IMG/VR virus record: IMGVR_UViG_3300017963_000561
Location: 1-32,478 of that record
DNA: 32,478 bases
Origin: a virus
Strand: one strand, 5' to 3'
Made by a program: the position numbers and the translations under genes. Shown piece by piece: positions 14,629 to 23,541 of the stretch; within the stretch, counting starts at the first letter, position 1, and each line of letters starts with the position of its first letter. The notes under the pieces were generated by a model. It was given only the letters and a program-made list of their open reading frames with translations. It was not told the DNA's origin and made no database searches.

Positions 14629-15534
14629 CTAGTCGGCATATCTAAGGAAGTTACCATTCTCATCTACAATAATCGTTCGTCTTGAAGGCTTGTGAAAGGC
14701 CTTTCGTTCGCCTGGACCTAATTCTTCTTGTTTAGCCCCAAAACCACTAGTAGTCAGTCCCTCTGTTATCTTGGCTTCAAACTCTTCTTCACTCATTCCT
14801 ACAAATTTTGCACGCTGTCTTGCAAAGGCTTTTGCACGCCTTTCGGCTGCAAATTTAAGACCCTTTTCTGCAATATCGACAAGGCGCATCATTTCGTCTA
14901 CATCCTCAGTAGGCGGAATACCACGAGCGATTTTTGTTAAGAATCGTTTAGTTCTTCGAAATAAACTAGGATTGCCAGCAGCCCGCTCTAAATCCTGATC
15001 AGAAAGACGTCCAGATTCTCCTGAAGCCTTAACAAGACCTATTTTGGCTAACTCTGACGCAGCAAACTGAGCAGCGGATGGATCTTTTGCTCCAGTCAAC
15101 AAAGACCGAACCGAGGCGACTGAATCCATTGACTTAGTAAGCCCTGAAATTCCCTTATTAAAAATATCTAGCTGCCTTAAAATTCTTTTGCTTTTTTCTT
15201 TAGGAACTGCAACGTCCTGCTTAACTCCTAAGGTCTTTCTCTGTTCTTCAGCCCTAAGTCTGATTAGCTCTTTTTCTTGTTCAAATTTATCGACCCGAGG
15301 TACAAAAAGTTGATTAGCAACCTGAATATCACGCGGACTAGCTCCTCCAGCCATCATTTTTATGCTGAGATTCTGTGCAACCTGGCGAATCTGCTCCTGC
15401 TTTGCAGCATCCTCCTCCTCACTCTCACGAATGGCATTGACCTCTACATTGGCATTCTGAAGAGCGCGAGACACGGCATAACGCTGCATGCTGCCTGCAA
15501 ATTGATTTAAAGCATTTACGATTTCATTTGGCAT
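14629..15534 (-). CDS. Internal virion-type helical protein (gp15 position)
   Basis: A 301-residue protein, almost wholly helical and rich in Ala, Arg, Glu and Gln (IRESEEEDAAKQEQIRQVAQ near 35). It has a KDPSAAQFAASELAKIG stretch and a compact end with SRRTIIVDENGNFLRY. No enzyme motif. It lies between two proteins with ejection-protein features, eight bases from the next and four from the previous gene, and takes the T7 gp15 position. Assignment rests on order and composition. Confidence 0.65.
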   Translation of the reverse strand: MPNEIVNALNQFAGSMQRYAVSRALQNANVEVNAIRESEEEDAAKQEQIRQVAQNLSIKMMAGGASPRDIQVANQLFVPRVDKFEQEKELIRLRAEEQRKTLGVKQDVAVPKEKSKRILRQLDIFNKGISGLTKSMDSVASVRSLLTGAKDPSAAQFAASELAKIGLVKASGESGRLSDQDLERAAGNPSLFRRTKRFLTKIARGIPPTEDVDEMMRLVDIAEKGLKFAAERRAKAFARQRAKFVGMSEEEFEAKITEGLTTSGFGAKQEELGPGERKAFHKPSRRTIIVDENGNFLRYAD

Positions 15535-15538
15535 TGAT

Positions 15539-16534
15539 TTACCTCAATGAAAATATATTACTATTAACTCCACTGAAACCGGGAGCTGATTGTCCAAAAC
15601 TTACGCCACTAGATCTAGGGGCAAACATACTACCCAACTGAAAACTGTTGGCCCCAACACCTATAGGCTGCGCGGCCTGAACACTCATCGGCATTGATTG
15701 CATCATAGACGCAGCGCTGGTCATAGGAGCCGCTGCAGTTCTAGCCCCACCTAAAGCGCTCATTCCCTGAGCAATACCTAAACCTGCTCCAGCCCCACCG
15801 ATAGCGCCAGATAGCCCCGCACCAATGCGCTGCATTGTGGAAGGTGATTCAACCATCCTATGTTGTCCAGCTCTCTGCAATCGAAACTGTCTTTCAGCCT
15901 GACCCAACTGATGACCTAGACTTAAGAGGCTCATTCTATTCTGCATTGCCTGTGTAGCCAAACCCCCAAGAACATCTGCTTGACGTGATTGCAGCTGCAA
16001 TCTTTGTTCTGGTCTAAGCATGGCTAAACGCTGTGCGAGGGCTCCCTGACTGGCTCCCATACGTTCCTGAGACTCAAGCCTTGACTGGGCCAATTTTGCC
16101 TGAATTAGGGGATCTGAGGGACCCCTTCCAAGGCGTTGAGATGTTCTCTGTGCTTCAAGCCCTTGACGCCTAAATGCCTGTTCCATTGCCACTCGCTGGG
16201 GGGATGATAAGGCCTCTGCCGTAGTCTGCCCCTGAGTAATATCAGCTGCGGTCGGAACGAGCCCTGTTTGGGCTAAATTACCCAATGTGGCGGCAAGTCC
16301 TCGTCTGGCCTCTAGCGCTTGTGTAATGTCTGTGCCACCAGGACCTAAATCTGTATAGCCCATAAGATCCTGAAATCTTGTACGTGCAACGCCGAATCCT
16401 AACTTTTCTAATCCACCAGGATCAGCAATTGGAGGCGCAATGAATTCTCGATCCGGAGCACCAGATCCAAGAACCCCACCGAGACCACCAAGAGCAGCCC
16501 CACCAATAATTGCTGCAGTTGTTCCAATAGCCAT
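15539..16534 (-). CDS. Glycine-rich internal virion-type protein (gp14 position)
   Basis: A 331-residue protein. It opens with a hydrophobic Gly/Ala stretch (TTAAIIGGAALGGLGGVLG, about 4-22), has a long Gln/Arg/Ala helix in the middle (about 100-220), a second Gly-rich hydrophobic stretch (IGAGLSGAIGGAGAGLGIA) near 237-255 and a Ser/Met/Gly-rich tail. Two membrane-active patches around a helical core fit a podovirus ejection protein. It shares one base with the stop of the GNAT-like gene (TAATG). Confidence 0.68.
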   Translation of the reverse strand: MAIGTTAAIIGGAALGGLGGVLGSGAPDREFIAPPIADPGGLEKLGFGVARTRFQDLMGYTDLGPGGTDITQALEARRGLAATLGNLAQTGLVPTAADITQGQTTAEALSSPQRVAMEQAFRRQGLEAQRTSQRLGRGPSDPLIQAKLAQSRLESQERMGASQGALAQRLAMLRPEQRLQLQSRQADVLGGLATQAMQNRMSLLSLGHQLGQAERQFRLQRAGQHRMVESPSTMQRIGAGLSGAIGGAGAGLGIAQGMSALGGARTAAAPMTSAASMMQSMPMSVQAAQPIGVGANSFQLGSMFAPRSSGVSFGQSAPGFSGVNSNIFSLR

Positions 16535-16920
16535 TAGTTTTTCTCCAAACGATTAATCATATTAATCATGCCCTCATCAGCAACCACGAATCCTTGGCTT
16601 TTAAATTGGGCCATAAGATTAGGGTGTTTAATAGAACTAAAAACAACATCAAAACCAAGCTCTTTGGCCTTATCTAATAAAGTTTTTACTAACAATTTAA
16701 TTCCGATTGCCCGCTCTAATTTATTTGATTTGGGATTAGAAATAATCCACTCAATCCACGCAATTTTACTATCCGTTCTATAGAGCCAGCCTGCACATAT
16801 ATTTGAAATAACATAGCCCGTTTTAGGTAAATACTGTTCGGGCAAAATTGGCCAATTGTGGGCTTTCCACCAAGAAGTAACTACTTTATAATCTTCAACT
16901 GTATATCTTCTTATATTCAT
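16534..16920 (-). CDS. GNAT-like protein in the gp13 position
   Basis: A 128-residue protein with GNAT-fold features: MNIRRYTVEDYKVVTSWW at the start, the strands around ICAGWLYRTDSKIAWIEWII, a helix beginning AIGIKLLVKTLLDKAKELGF (where acetyl-CoA would bind) and the late KHPNLMAQFKSQGFVV. The usual Q/RxxGxG/A loop is weak, so acetylation activity is uncertain. A GNAT-type protein at this spot is common in podovirus tail regions, and it may be a structural protein built on this fold. TAATG overlaps link it to both neighbours. Confidence 0.7.
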   Translation of the reverse strand: MNIRRYTVEDYKVVTSWWKAHNWPILPEQYLPKTGYVISNICAGWLYRTDSKIAWIEWIISNPKSNKLERAIGIKLLVKTLLDKAKELGFDVVFSSIKHPNLMAQFKSQGFVVADEGMINMINRLEKN

Positions 16921-17951
16921 TATGTTTTAATAATGCCTTGATAGACAACCGTATTCGAGCGTGTTTCATTATCCCCGCCACTATCAACATTATGCGTATG
17001 GGCTCCGGAGGATGAAATACTATGTGTATGGTTTGCACTTTCTGTAGCAGAGGGCTGAGTCGTATTTACACCGCCAGAGGCCCCTCCTCCAGCAAAAGGA
17101 ACGCCAGAAGATACCCCCCAACCAAAGCTGCCCCCAGGAGGCAAGTGGGTATGTGATGCTGATTCTGTACCAGTTGTATGTGTATGATTTCCACTAGACG
17201 AAACTGCTAATGCGGTGTTTGCCACTGCTGTAGCATTTTCAAGCATAGAGCCCACAGAATTACCTGTAGACCCACCTGGAGCTGGAGCTACACCGCTGCC
17301 ACTATCGGGTGATTCCCAACATACAATAGTCATGCTAGCCGCTGAGCCTGATATTGAAATTTTTGTCCCGGCCAAAGCATTGGTCCTATTTGTAGCAAAA
17401 CCTACCGCATCAACATCATCTACAATTAAATAATAAGTAGTATTTAAACTGAGACCGGTAACTGGTGTTCCGGTTACACGAACTTTCATGCCGGTTCTGT
17501 TTAAACTGTGACCGGTGGCTGTAACTAAATCTGTTCCAGGATCACCAGCATTGCCAGAACATGTTGCATCATCTGGTGCTACTATTCTACGATAAAGTCC
17601 TCTATCATCAGGAAGATTAAATGTTGTACTCCCATCACCTTCACCAAATTTATCACCCGTAATTGCATAAAGATCGGCATAAGTAGTTCTAGAGACTTCA
17701 GAGCCATCCCTCAGTAACCAGCCTACGGGAGCAGTGGTCCCCGCATAATCCATTAGTGATCCTGGAGGACATAGTGCATTTTGAACTGCAGCAATTAACT
17801 TTGCTTTAGTAATTCCACTATCTTGAATATTATCTGAATCAATCTTCGTTGTATTTAAAAAAGTTTCAGTTGAAGTTTTTATATCATCAAGCATGGCTTC
17901 CGTAAGAATCTGGCCATCTTGATAGGATTTTGTCATAGTAAAAGTTGGCAT
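16920..17951 (-). CDS. Tail fibre with collar domain and HxH metal-binding repeats
   Basis: A 343-residue receptor-binding-type protein. Residues 1-60 are a helical N-terminal part for attachment or trimer formation. The phage tail collar domain (about 63-117) reads PGSLMDYAGTTAPVGWLLRD, then TTFNLPDDRG. Between it and the tip is an inserted beta-rich part (130-215). The tip holds four His-Thr-His motifs (256-258, 267-269, 308-310, 318-320), as in fibres that bind iron or zinc along the trimer axis, and ends NTVVYQGIIKT, typical of collar proteins. Nine bases follow the upstream gene stop. Confidence 0.88.
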   Translation of the reverse strand: MPTFTMTKSYQDGQILTEAMLDDIKTSTETFLNTTKIDSDNIQDSGITKAKLIAAVQNALCPPGSLMDYAGTTAPVGWLLRDGSEVSRTTYADLYAITGDKFGEGDGSTTFNLPDDRGLYRRIVAPDDATCSGNAGDPGTDLVTATGHSLNRTGMKVRVTGTPVTGLSLNTTYYLIVDDVDAVGFATNRTNALAGTKISISGSAASMTIVCWESPDSGSGVAPAPGGSTGNSVGSMLENATAVANTALAVSSSGNHTHTTGTESASHTHLPPGGSFGWGVSSGVPFAGGGASGGVNTTQPSATESANHTHSISSSGAHTHNVDSGGDNETRSNTVVYQGIIKT

Positions 17952-17960
17952 ATCTTATCC

Positions 17961-19529
17961 TTAATTCGCTACAACCTCCTGTGAGGTGCCGCTTACTTCA
18001 AATTCCACACTAAAACCCTGAATTTCTACAAACTGATCAATAGCATTGTGTGTTAAAGTTAGTTTAAAGCCTCTACCATATCCATCAACAGGAAGAGTAT
18101 ATGGAGCCAAAACGAGAGACCCACCTAATTCATCAGTACCAAGAACCATTGTGCCTAATGGTGTTTCAGTAATTGAGGTACTAAATGAAAAATTCTGTAC
18201 AGCATGGTTGTCTATCTTAAAATTAGCAACCAATGAATGCGATTCTTCGGGCTTATAATTAATAGATAATCTTTTAAATCCTTTAATTAAAAATTCACCC
18301 TTAGGAAAAATTATCCCGGTTTCAACGGACATTGTAACGGCCTCATCATTACCATCTACATCAATATCATTAAAATCGCTATTTTGGGTCTTAGCAATCT
18401 TATTATTAATTCCGCCAAAATAAAGTCTTATTCTGTCAGAATCTCTAGCAACGCAAAGACTTTCACATGGAATATCAATCCACCTAGACCAAAGCCCTAA
18501 TTCTATATTATAAATATAGAGGCAATTCATATAAGATCCTGAAAAATCAGAGTCACTGAATGTAAAAAACGCACTCTGAAGCTCAGGTATATAGCCCCCA
18601 AAGCAACTCATGAGCTTTGTTCTATCGAAATTCTCAATAAAAGTCTTCTGTATTTTTTGAGATAAAAATTTAGAGGAAAAATCACCATATGCATCTGTTG
18701 CTGATAAACTATGAATACCACGCTCAGAAACAAAAAGAACGTCGTTTCCATCAATTGAAATAGCTGAATTATGACTTACACATCCAATTCCATCACTAAC
18801 CAAAGAAACCTGTGCATATAATGGATCGCTGGTATTTGAGATACGATAAAGCTTTGTCTTTTTAGCTACAAATAAATCTCCACGATGTGTTGGAAAAATA
18901 GCTGTAATGCCCTCAGGGTCCCCATCTCCTTCTCCGATATAAAGATACCCAGAATCTCCTGATCCATTCCATTTAGTCTCATCTCCAATTTCACAAAAAT
19001 GAAGTCTATCTAAATTTGTTTTATCATTACACCAAATTCTTCCACCATGCTCACGCAAAATAGAAGCCGAAGGGGCATTGGAAACACTATCGACATTTCC
19101 AGAACCTGTCCATTGTTTAACTGGATTACTTGCTCCGTCTACAGCTATAATAACTTTATTATTATAAGTTATCATAGATACCTTGGTAATGTCTGCCGGA
19201 TAGGCAGCAGTAAGAGTTAAATTGCTTCGTGTTCCACCAGAAGTATGACTATAAACCTCTTTTTTAGTAGAAACAGCAACTAAACGACTAGTCCTTGACG
19301 TAGTACCATAACTAAAAAAGTGCTGCCCAATTATCTCTTCTGTGTCGGCTGTGGCGTCATCCCAATTATAATAAATACCTTCACGCACACGCCGGGCAGC
19401 CCTATTATCAAAAATTACATTATCTGCTCGCACTAACTCATTGGAATCAATAACAGCCTCATTTACAGATGTATTCATGCCCCCATTCCAAGGCATCATC
19501 CGAAATAATTCTGTTCGAGTTCCCATCAA
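17961..19529 (-). CDS. Tail tube protein, T7 gp12-like
   Basis: A 522-residue protein, beta-rich throughout, with repeated strand-turn units (VSMITYNNKVIIAVDG, GGRIWCNDKTNLDRLHF, THRGDLFVAKKTKLYRIS) that suggest a propeller. The opening MMPWNGGMNTSVNEAVIDSN, then NVIFDNRAARRVREG, is typical of podovirus tail nozzle/tubular protein B families, which start by describing a grid-like ring. It shares four bases with the gp11-like gene. It would form the distal tail tube or nozzle. Confidence 0.75.
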   Translation of the reverse strand: MMGTRTELFRMMPWNGGMNTSVNEAVIDSNELVRADNVIFDNRAARRVREGIYYNWDDATADTEEIIGQHFFSYGTTSRTSRLVAVSTKKEVYSHTSGGTRSNLTLTAAYPADITKVSMITYNNKVIIAVDGASNPVKQWTGSGNVDSVSNAPSASILREHGGRIWCNDKTNLDRLHFCEIGDETKWNGSGDSGYLYIGEGDGDPEGITAIFPTHRGDLFVAKKTKLYRISNTSDPLYAQVSLVSDGIGCVSHNSAISIDGNDVLFVSERGIHSLSATDAYGDFSSKFLSQKIQKTFIENFDRTKLMSCFGGYIPELQSAFFTFSDSDFSGSYMNCLYIYNIELGLWSRWIDIPCESLCVARDSDRIRLYFGGINNKIAKTQNSDFNDIDVDGNDEAVTMSVETGIIFPKGEFLIKGFKRLSINYKPEESHSLVANFKIDNHAVQNFSFSTSITETPLGTMVLGTDELGGSLVLAPYTLPVDGYGRGFKLTLTHNAIDQFVEIQGFSVEFEVSGTSQEVVAN

Positions 19530-20734
19530 TCAATTCTCCCATATTCATAGGGAAGTCGTATGCGATTGCGTTTAATTGCTAAATAATTTTTGCTTACTCT
19601 AAAGCGGACGGCCTCAGAGGAACTATCTAATTTTCCTGCCATTTTATTAAGCTTGTTCCAAAACTTGGCCTCATTCTTGTCAGCCATTTCCTCATTACGC
19701 TCTCTGACCCAAGAGGTTGATAGGGCACCATATAACAAAACTCTACGATCCTTTATAGGCATTAGCGGCTCATCATCATCGTTTTCCATGGGCTTTGGAC
19801 ATCTAAAATAATCAACATGTACATTATGGCGATCAGAACTAATCGATGGATGAATCAAAAGGGCCTTATATCGCTCAGCCTGACCGGGATTGTTTTCTCG
19901 TTCAATTGTGGCATTTGTGTCTGCAATTTCTGCTTCCTTAAAACTATCTTTACCAGTATATGTTATCGTTTTATTGCTAGCATCTACGTCAGAAACAAGC
20001 CACTCTCCATTATAGCGATCATCATCGGCGGTATGTACTTGTATTCTAGTGCCCACAGGAAAGTCATCGCTGGGATCTGCAGATAATGTAAGTATCTTTG
20101 TAAGGCCTGCTGATTCTCTTTTAGTAATTGTAGGTGCTCCAGCTACCACTGAAAACTGATCTGGGTCAATAAATTCTGAAACACAAGCTGCCCTTGGACG
20201 CCCATCTTCCTTAGGTCGCATCAAAACGCGTTCCCTATGGGCTTGTAGGCCAGTTAGCTCAATAGGGACATATTTTTCATCTAAATAAACACTATCTATC
20301 TCATCAAAATCAGGAGGAAGGGGGATGGCATCGGTCCATATTTTATATCCAGCCGTAGCATTTGTATCATCCACAAATTCTGTTTCAAGTTCTACTGCTG
20401 TAGCCCCTGCGGTATGAGCGGCAATAGTGTAGATTTTTTCGTTAGTACTAAATTTAAAACCTTTTTTAGAATCAGCAGGAGCACTTGATAATGTAACTGA
20501 ACGTGAGCCTTGAGTTACGCTTGCCGTGCCCGTATCTACATAGGGCTGGTGCGTAATATCAATTGACTTTCGAAGCCATCGCCAATTATTTTCAGAACAA
20601 ACAGTGTCCTCATAGATATAATTAACTTCGCGCTTTATACGATTAATTGTAGTAGTATCAGATGACTGAATTTTAAGTTGCTCTCTAACTGCATCTACTA
20701 TATCTTTAAAGGTTTTTAGTCTATATATAGCCAT
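19526..20734 (-). CDS. Tail adaptor, T7 gp11-like
   Basis: A 402-residue protein. The helical start (TFKDIVDAVREQLKIQSS, then INRIKREVNYIYEDTVCSEN) and the helical end (LLYGALSTSWVRERNEEMAD, then AKFWNKLNKMAG) flank a beta-rich inserted middle (100-270), as in adaptor/tubular protein A families that sit under the portal. The insert (TRIQVHTADDDRYNGEWLV) may be an added surface domain. It shares a base with the gene upstream (TAATG). Assignment comes from this layout and gene order, not from a catalytic motif. Confidence 0.75.
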   Translation of the reverse strand: MAIYRLKTFKDIVDAVREQLKIQSSDTTTINRIKREVNYIYEDTVCSENNWRWLRKSIDITHQPYVDTGTASVTQGSRSVTLSSAPADSKKGFKFSTNEKIYTIAAHTAGATAVELETEFVDDTNATAGYKIWTDAIPLPPDFDEIDSVYLDEKYVPIELTGLQAHRERVLMRPKEDGRPRAACVSEFIDPDQFSVVAGAPTITKRESAGLTKILTLSADPSDDFPVGTRIQVHTADDDRYNGEWLVSDVDASNKTITYTGKDSFKEAEIADTNATIERENNPGQAERYKALLIHPSISSDRHNVHVDYFRCPKPMENDDDEPLMPIKDRRVLLYGALSTSWVRERNEEMADKNEAKFWNKLNKMAGKLDSSSEAVRFRVSKNYLAIKRNRIRLPYEYGRID

Positions 20735-21048
20735 TATTTATTGCTCTCCCTGACAATCAAAGTTGCTTTACAATTACTAACTGTTTCGGGATGGATTCCA
20801 TTAGGGAATAATAGTGGCTGTCCTATTAAATTAATATGTTCCGTTGTAGCATCCGCTGGAACTTGAATATTTATTTTTATTGCATCTGTAGTTACATCAT
20901 GTAAATTAAGTTCGGCTACGCCTCCATCTGCTGTTACTATAATAGATGTAACAGAAAAAGGTCCAGCGAGATTTCCACTTGTTCCAGGATCAGCATCACC
21001 TGCGGCTGTATCTACATAGAAACTGTTTGCATTCCGAACATTAGCCAT
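20734..21048 (-). CDS. Hypothetical virion-type beta protein
   Basis: A 104-residue protein, rich in Thr, Val, Ala and Asp with alternating strands (SVTSIIVTADGGVAELNLHD, then IKINIQVPADATTEHINLIG). No Cys pair, signal or membrane part. The composition is like small phage surface or decoration proteins. It has one-base stop/start overlaps on both sides, fitting a tightly run tail block. Function unknown. Confidence 0.6.
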   Translation of the reverse strand: MANVRNANSFYVDTAAGDADPGTSGNLAGPFSVTSIIVTADGGVAELNLHDVTTDAIKINIQVPADATTEHINLIGQPLLFPNGIHPETVSNCKATLIVRESNK

Positions 21049-21257
21049 TAAGAGACCACTTGTGATTGGGCATCAGTTAGTGCTTTATTATATGCTGCGA
21101 CAAATTCTGCAACATCATCATCCATTTTTATAGCTAAGTCCCGCCCAAGAAGAGCATTCTGATCGTCTTCAATATGTGCACCATATTGCATCTTAACAGC
21201 ATCGCCCTCTTTCCAAATACGAATCATTAAAGAAGCTTGATCTAAAACTTCAGCCAT
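21048..21257 (-). CDS. Small acidic hypothetical protein
   Basis: A 69-residue acidic protein (IEDDQNALLGRDLAIKMDDD, then EFVAAYNKALTDAQ). GGAGAA lies just before the ATG on this strand. It is probably helical at its end. No family recognised; its place between a fibre and a beta protein suggests a virion or chaperone role only by context. Confidence 0.58.
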   Translation of the reverse strand: MAEVLDQASLMIRIWKEGDAVKMQYGAHIEDDQNALLGRDLAIKMDDDVAEFVAAYNKALTDAQSQVVS

Positions 21258-21267
21258 TATTTTCTCC

Positions 21268-22527
21268 TTAACTCAAGGCTACGCTCTTCCAAGCAGAATC
21301 AGAATCATCATATGCATATAGCGTAGCGTTTCCGCCATTATTTTTTAATAAACAAATTGGGGCATACCCCGTTGCACTTGTAGGTGTTCCACTGGGCGCT
21401 GCTTGTGTTTCAGGAATATACAGAAAACCATCGGTTGCTGTGCCACCTAAATCAGCATCACCTGCAATACAATTTTTATTAGGATCAACAAGAAGACCGT
21501 CGTTTGCATTTATATCACCGTCCGCCTCTAAATCTAAATAGCCATTTGTATTAAAAATTCTAAGAAGTTCTGGACTAGAGTCTGCCGACTCAATTTCAAA
21601 TCGAGAGTTGCCTGTATCCCAGCCGACAATTATTTTTTTAGCAGATTGCAATGCGCCTTTAATGATATTAATCTTATTATCAGTCTCTCCATTAGCGCCC
21701 CAACCATTAACACCCACATAACCATCTCTGGCCTCAATATTAATTTCCCCACTTGAGCTGCCTTTAATTTGACCGCCTTGATTAGTGTTACCAAATTTAA
21801 TAAATCCAATACCAGTAGCTACCTGAGCAAGATTAATTGTACTAGTGGTACCGGTTAAATATAAATCTTTAAATCCCTTAGCAGTGGCTCCTATATCAAT
21901 TAAGCCATTATCTGCAGGCAATGTCTGCTGTTTTTGATATACATAGCAATATGTTTCGCCAAAACCCATGGCTCTAGTGCTATTATATCCTATATCCCAA
22001 GTAAGGGTTCCGCCGGTGCCTGTTTCCATGTAGCCATTTAATGAGGGGCCTAAGGTAAAAGCACCGTCTCCATCGATCCTAAACATTCCTTGTACAGCGC
22101 CATCTCCTGTTTGGACCTCAAAATGTCCCCCATCTCCTGAATGAGAATATCCGGTCTTTATCGTAACATGCCCGCCACGATTTGATCCATCGTCAGAATT
22201 AGATCCGTGAATTACTAAATCATTACCAGCACCAGTAGCAGTATCTGCTAATTTAATAAGTCTCTGAGAAATAGCTAATTCAGAATCAACTGTTAATGTA
22301 TCAGTAGCCTTATCCCAGGAAAAAGCTGCCTCACCGCCAAAAGATCCACCGTCATTAAATTGTATGTGTGTATCCGACCCCGCAGGATCAATAGAAATTA
22401 ATTGATACGTAATGGTATCAGAGGCACTATCATAAGCTAAAGCATAGCCATCTGCGATGGCAGAACTATCGACCTCAACGCCATCTATTCGGCGTGCATT
22501 TCTTGAAACAAATAAAGCCTTACCCAT
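21268..22527 (-). CDS. Tail fibre-like beta-rich protein
   Basis: A 419-residue protein. The N-terminal 45 residues (FVSRNARRIDGVEVDSSAIA, then DTITYQ) resemble the start of the fibre-like gene at 22971-23537 and probably anchor both to the virion. The rest is Gly/Asp/Ser/Thr-rich with repeating short strands (THIQFNDGGSFGGEAAFSWD, DGDGAFTLGPSLNGYMETG), as in beta-helical trimeric fibres. Near the end is a Pro/Ser/Thr linker (QAAPSGTPTSATGYAP) and a small knob. Overlaps the upstream gene by 8 bases. Probably host-surface contact. Confidence 0.78.
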   Translation of the reverse strand: MGKALFVSRNARRIDGVEVDSSAIADGYALAYDSASDTITYQLISIDPAGSDTHIQFNDGGSFGGEAAFSWDKATDTLTVDSELAISQRLIKLADTATGAGNDLVIHGSNSDDGSNRGGHVTIKTGYSHSGDGGHFEVQTGDGAVQGMFRIDGDGAFTLGPSLNGYMETGTGGTLTWDIGYNSTRAMGFGETYCYVYQKQQTLPADNGLIDIGATAKGFKDLYLTGTTSTINLAQVATGIGFIKFGNTNQGGQIKGSSSGEINIEARDGYVGVNGWGANGETDNKINIIKGALQSAKKIIVGWDTGNSRFEIESADSSPELLRIFNTNGYLDLEADGDINANDGLLVDPNKNCIAGDADLGGTATDGFLYIPETQAAPSGTPTSATGYAPICLLKNNGGNATLYAYDDSDSAWKSVALS

Positions 22528-22702
22528 TTATTTCCCCTTTATAAATCTCTTTCTCTTCAGTCTTTTCTTTATCAGGAATTTCAACCTCTTTAATTTCTTT
22601 TTCTAATTCACGATAGATATTTAGAGATACTCGCAACGGCAACTCTTCTAGTAGTCTTATAAGCTTATTCGCAACACTAACAGGTATCTGTACAACTTTC
22701 AT
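22520..22702 (-). CDS. Small charged hypothetical protein
   Basis: Sixty residues with a strong ribosome site on this strand (AAGGAG, five bases before the ATG). The first half is a hydrophobic/basic helix (VANKLIRLLEELPLRVSLNI), the second half is Lys/Glu-rich (EKEIKEVEIPDKEKTEEKEI). Function unknown. The good ribosome site and tight overlap with the next gene support translation. Confidence 0.6.
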   Translation of the reverse strand: MKVVQIPVSVANKLIRLLEELPLRVSLNIYRELEKEIKEVEIPDKEKTEEKEIYKGEING

Positions 22703-22730
22703 TCTATCTCCTTAAAAACTCTTACTCTTC

Positions 22731-22967
22731 CTATTGAATTATAGGCTCAAAATTAGTAACTATATCGGTTAATTGTATCTCTTCTTCTGGTGTTAACTCC
22801 TGTTCAAAAATAATTTTAAGATCGTCTAAATAGCATTTTCCAATAAAAACTCTATTTGGAAAAGCTGCCTCTACTAAATCTAATAACTCAAGGCCATAAA
22901 TATCAGGCGTTGTAAAGTCATACCACATCGTTCCGGCTTTTGGACGTAAATAGGTATAAGTAAACAT
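22731..22967 (-). CDS. Hypothetical protein in fibre block
   Basis: Seventy-eight residues, with aromatic start (FTYTYLRPKAGTMWYDF) and acidic end (FEQELTPEEEIQLTDIVTNF). It starts three bases after the stop of the fibre-like gene before it. Probably a small mixed alpha/beta protein. No known motif. Confidence 0.6.
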   Translation of the reverse strand: MFTYTYLRPKAGTMWYDFTTPDIYGLELLDLVEAAFPNRVFIGKCYLDDLKIIFEQELTPEEEIQLTDIVTNFEPIIQ

Positions 22968-22970
22968 AAA

Positions 22971-23537
22971 TTATACATAGGTTAATACAATACTATGAAC
23001 TTGGATAGCTCCTCCAATAAACTTATTTTTCCAATGAAATCCGCAAAAATCTCCGGCGCTTAATTCGGAAAATATATGCGAAATATCCATACTTTTCCAC
23101 ACATCCACAGCATCGCCCAAATCATAAACTGACACAATATCCGCCTCAGAGTGTTGCGTTATTGCTTCTTCTAATTTACCATAATTACTATATAAATCTA
23201 TATTTTTATTAGAACCCAAAGCCCCGACGTTAATAGGAGTAAAAATACATTTTAAATCTACTAATTCAATAAAATCAATAGGAACTCTAAAGCTAAACTG
23301 TGCGGCACCAGAGCCACCTATTCTAGTAATCCTATAATATTTATAAGTATTTGTATTATCATTAACAGGAAAAACAACTTCTTTGATTATGCCTGCCATA
23401 GCCTGAGCGGCATTTAAATATGTATGCTTCTTTGTATCGCTGTTATAAACTAAAAGGCCGGTGCCGCTCGAATTTGGATGTTCAATCTTACGCCCACAAA
23501 GCCTTCTAGCATTATGTGTAATATAAGAATTGCCCAT
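22971..23537 (-). CDS. Fibre-like protein sharing an N-terminal anchor
   Basis: A 188-residue protein. Its start (SYITHNARRLCGRKIEHPNS, then GLLVYNSDTKKHTYL) aligns by eye with the start of the larger fibre at 21268-22527 (NARR, G, then Y-S-D-T-TY). The remainder is beta-rich (YKYYRITRIGGSGAAQFSFR) and ends in IGGAIQVHSIVLTYV. It may be a short accessory fibre or head spike attached by the same socket. No enzyme motif. Confidence 0.68.
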   Translation of the reverse strand: MGNSYITHNARRLCGRKIEHPNSSGTGLLVYNSDTKKHTYLNAAQAMAGIIKEVVFPVNDNTNTYKYYRITRIGGSGAAQFSFRVPIDFIELVDLKCIFTPINVGALGSNKNIDLYSNYGKLEEAITQHSEADIVSVYDLGDAVDVWKSMDISHIFSELSAGDFCGFHWKNKFIGGAIQVHSIVLTYV

Positions 23538-23541
23538 TTTC

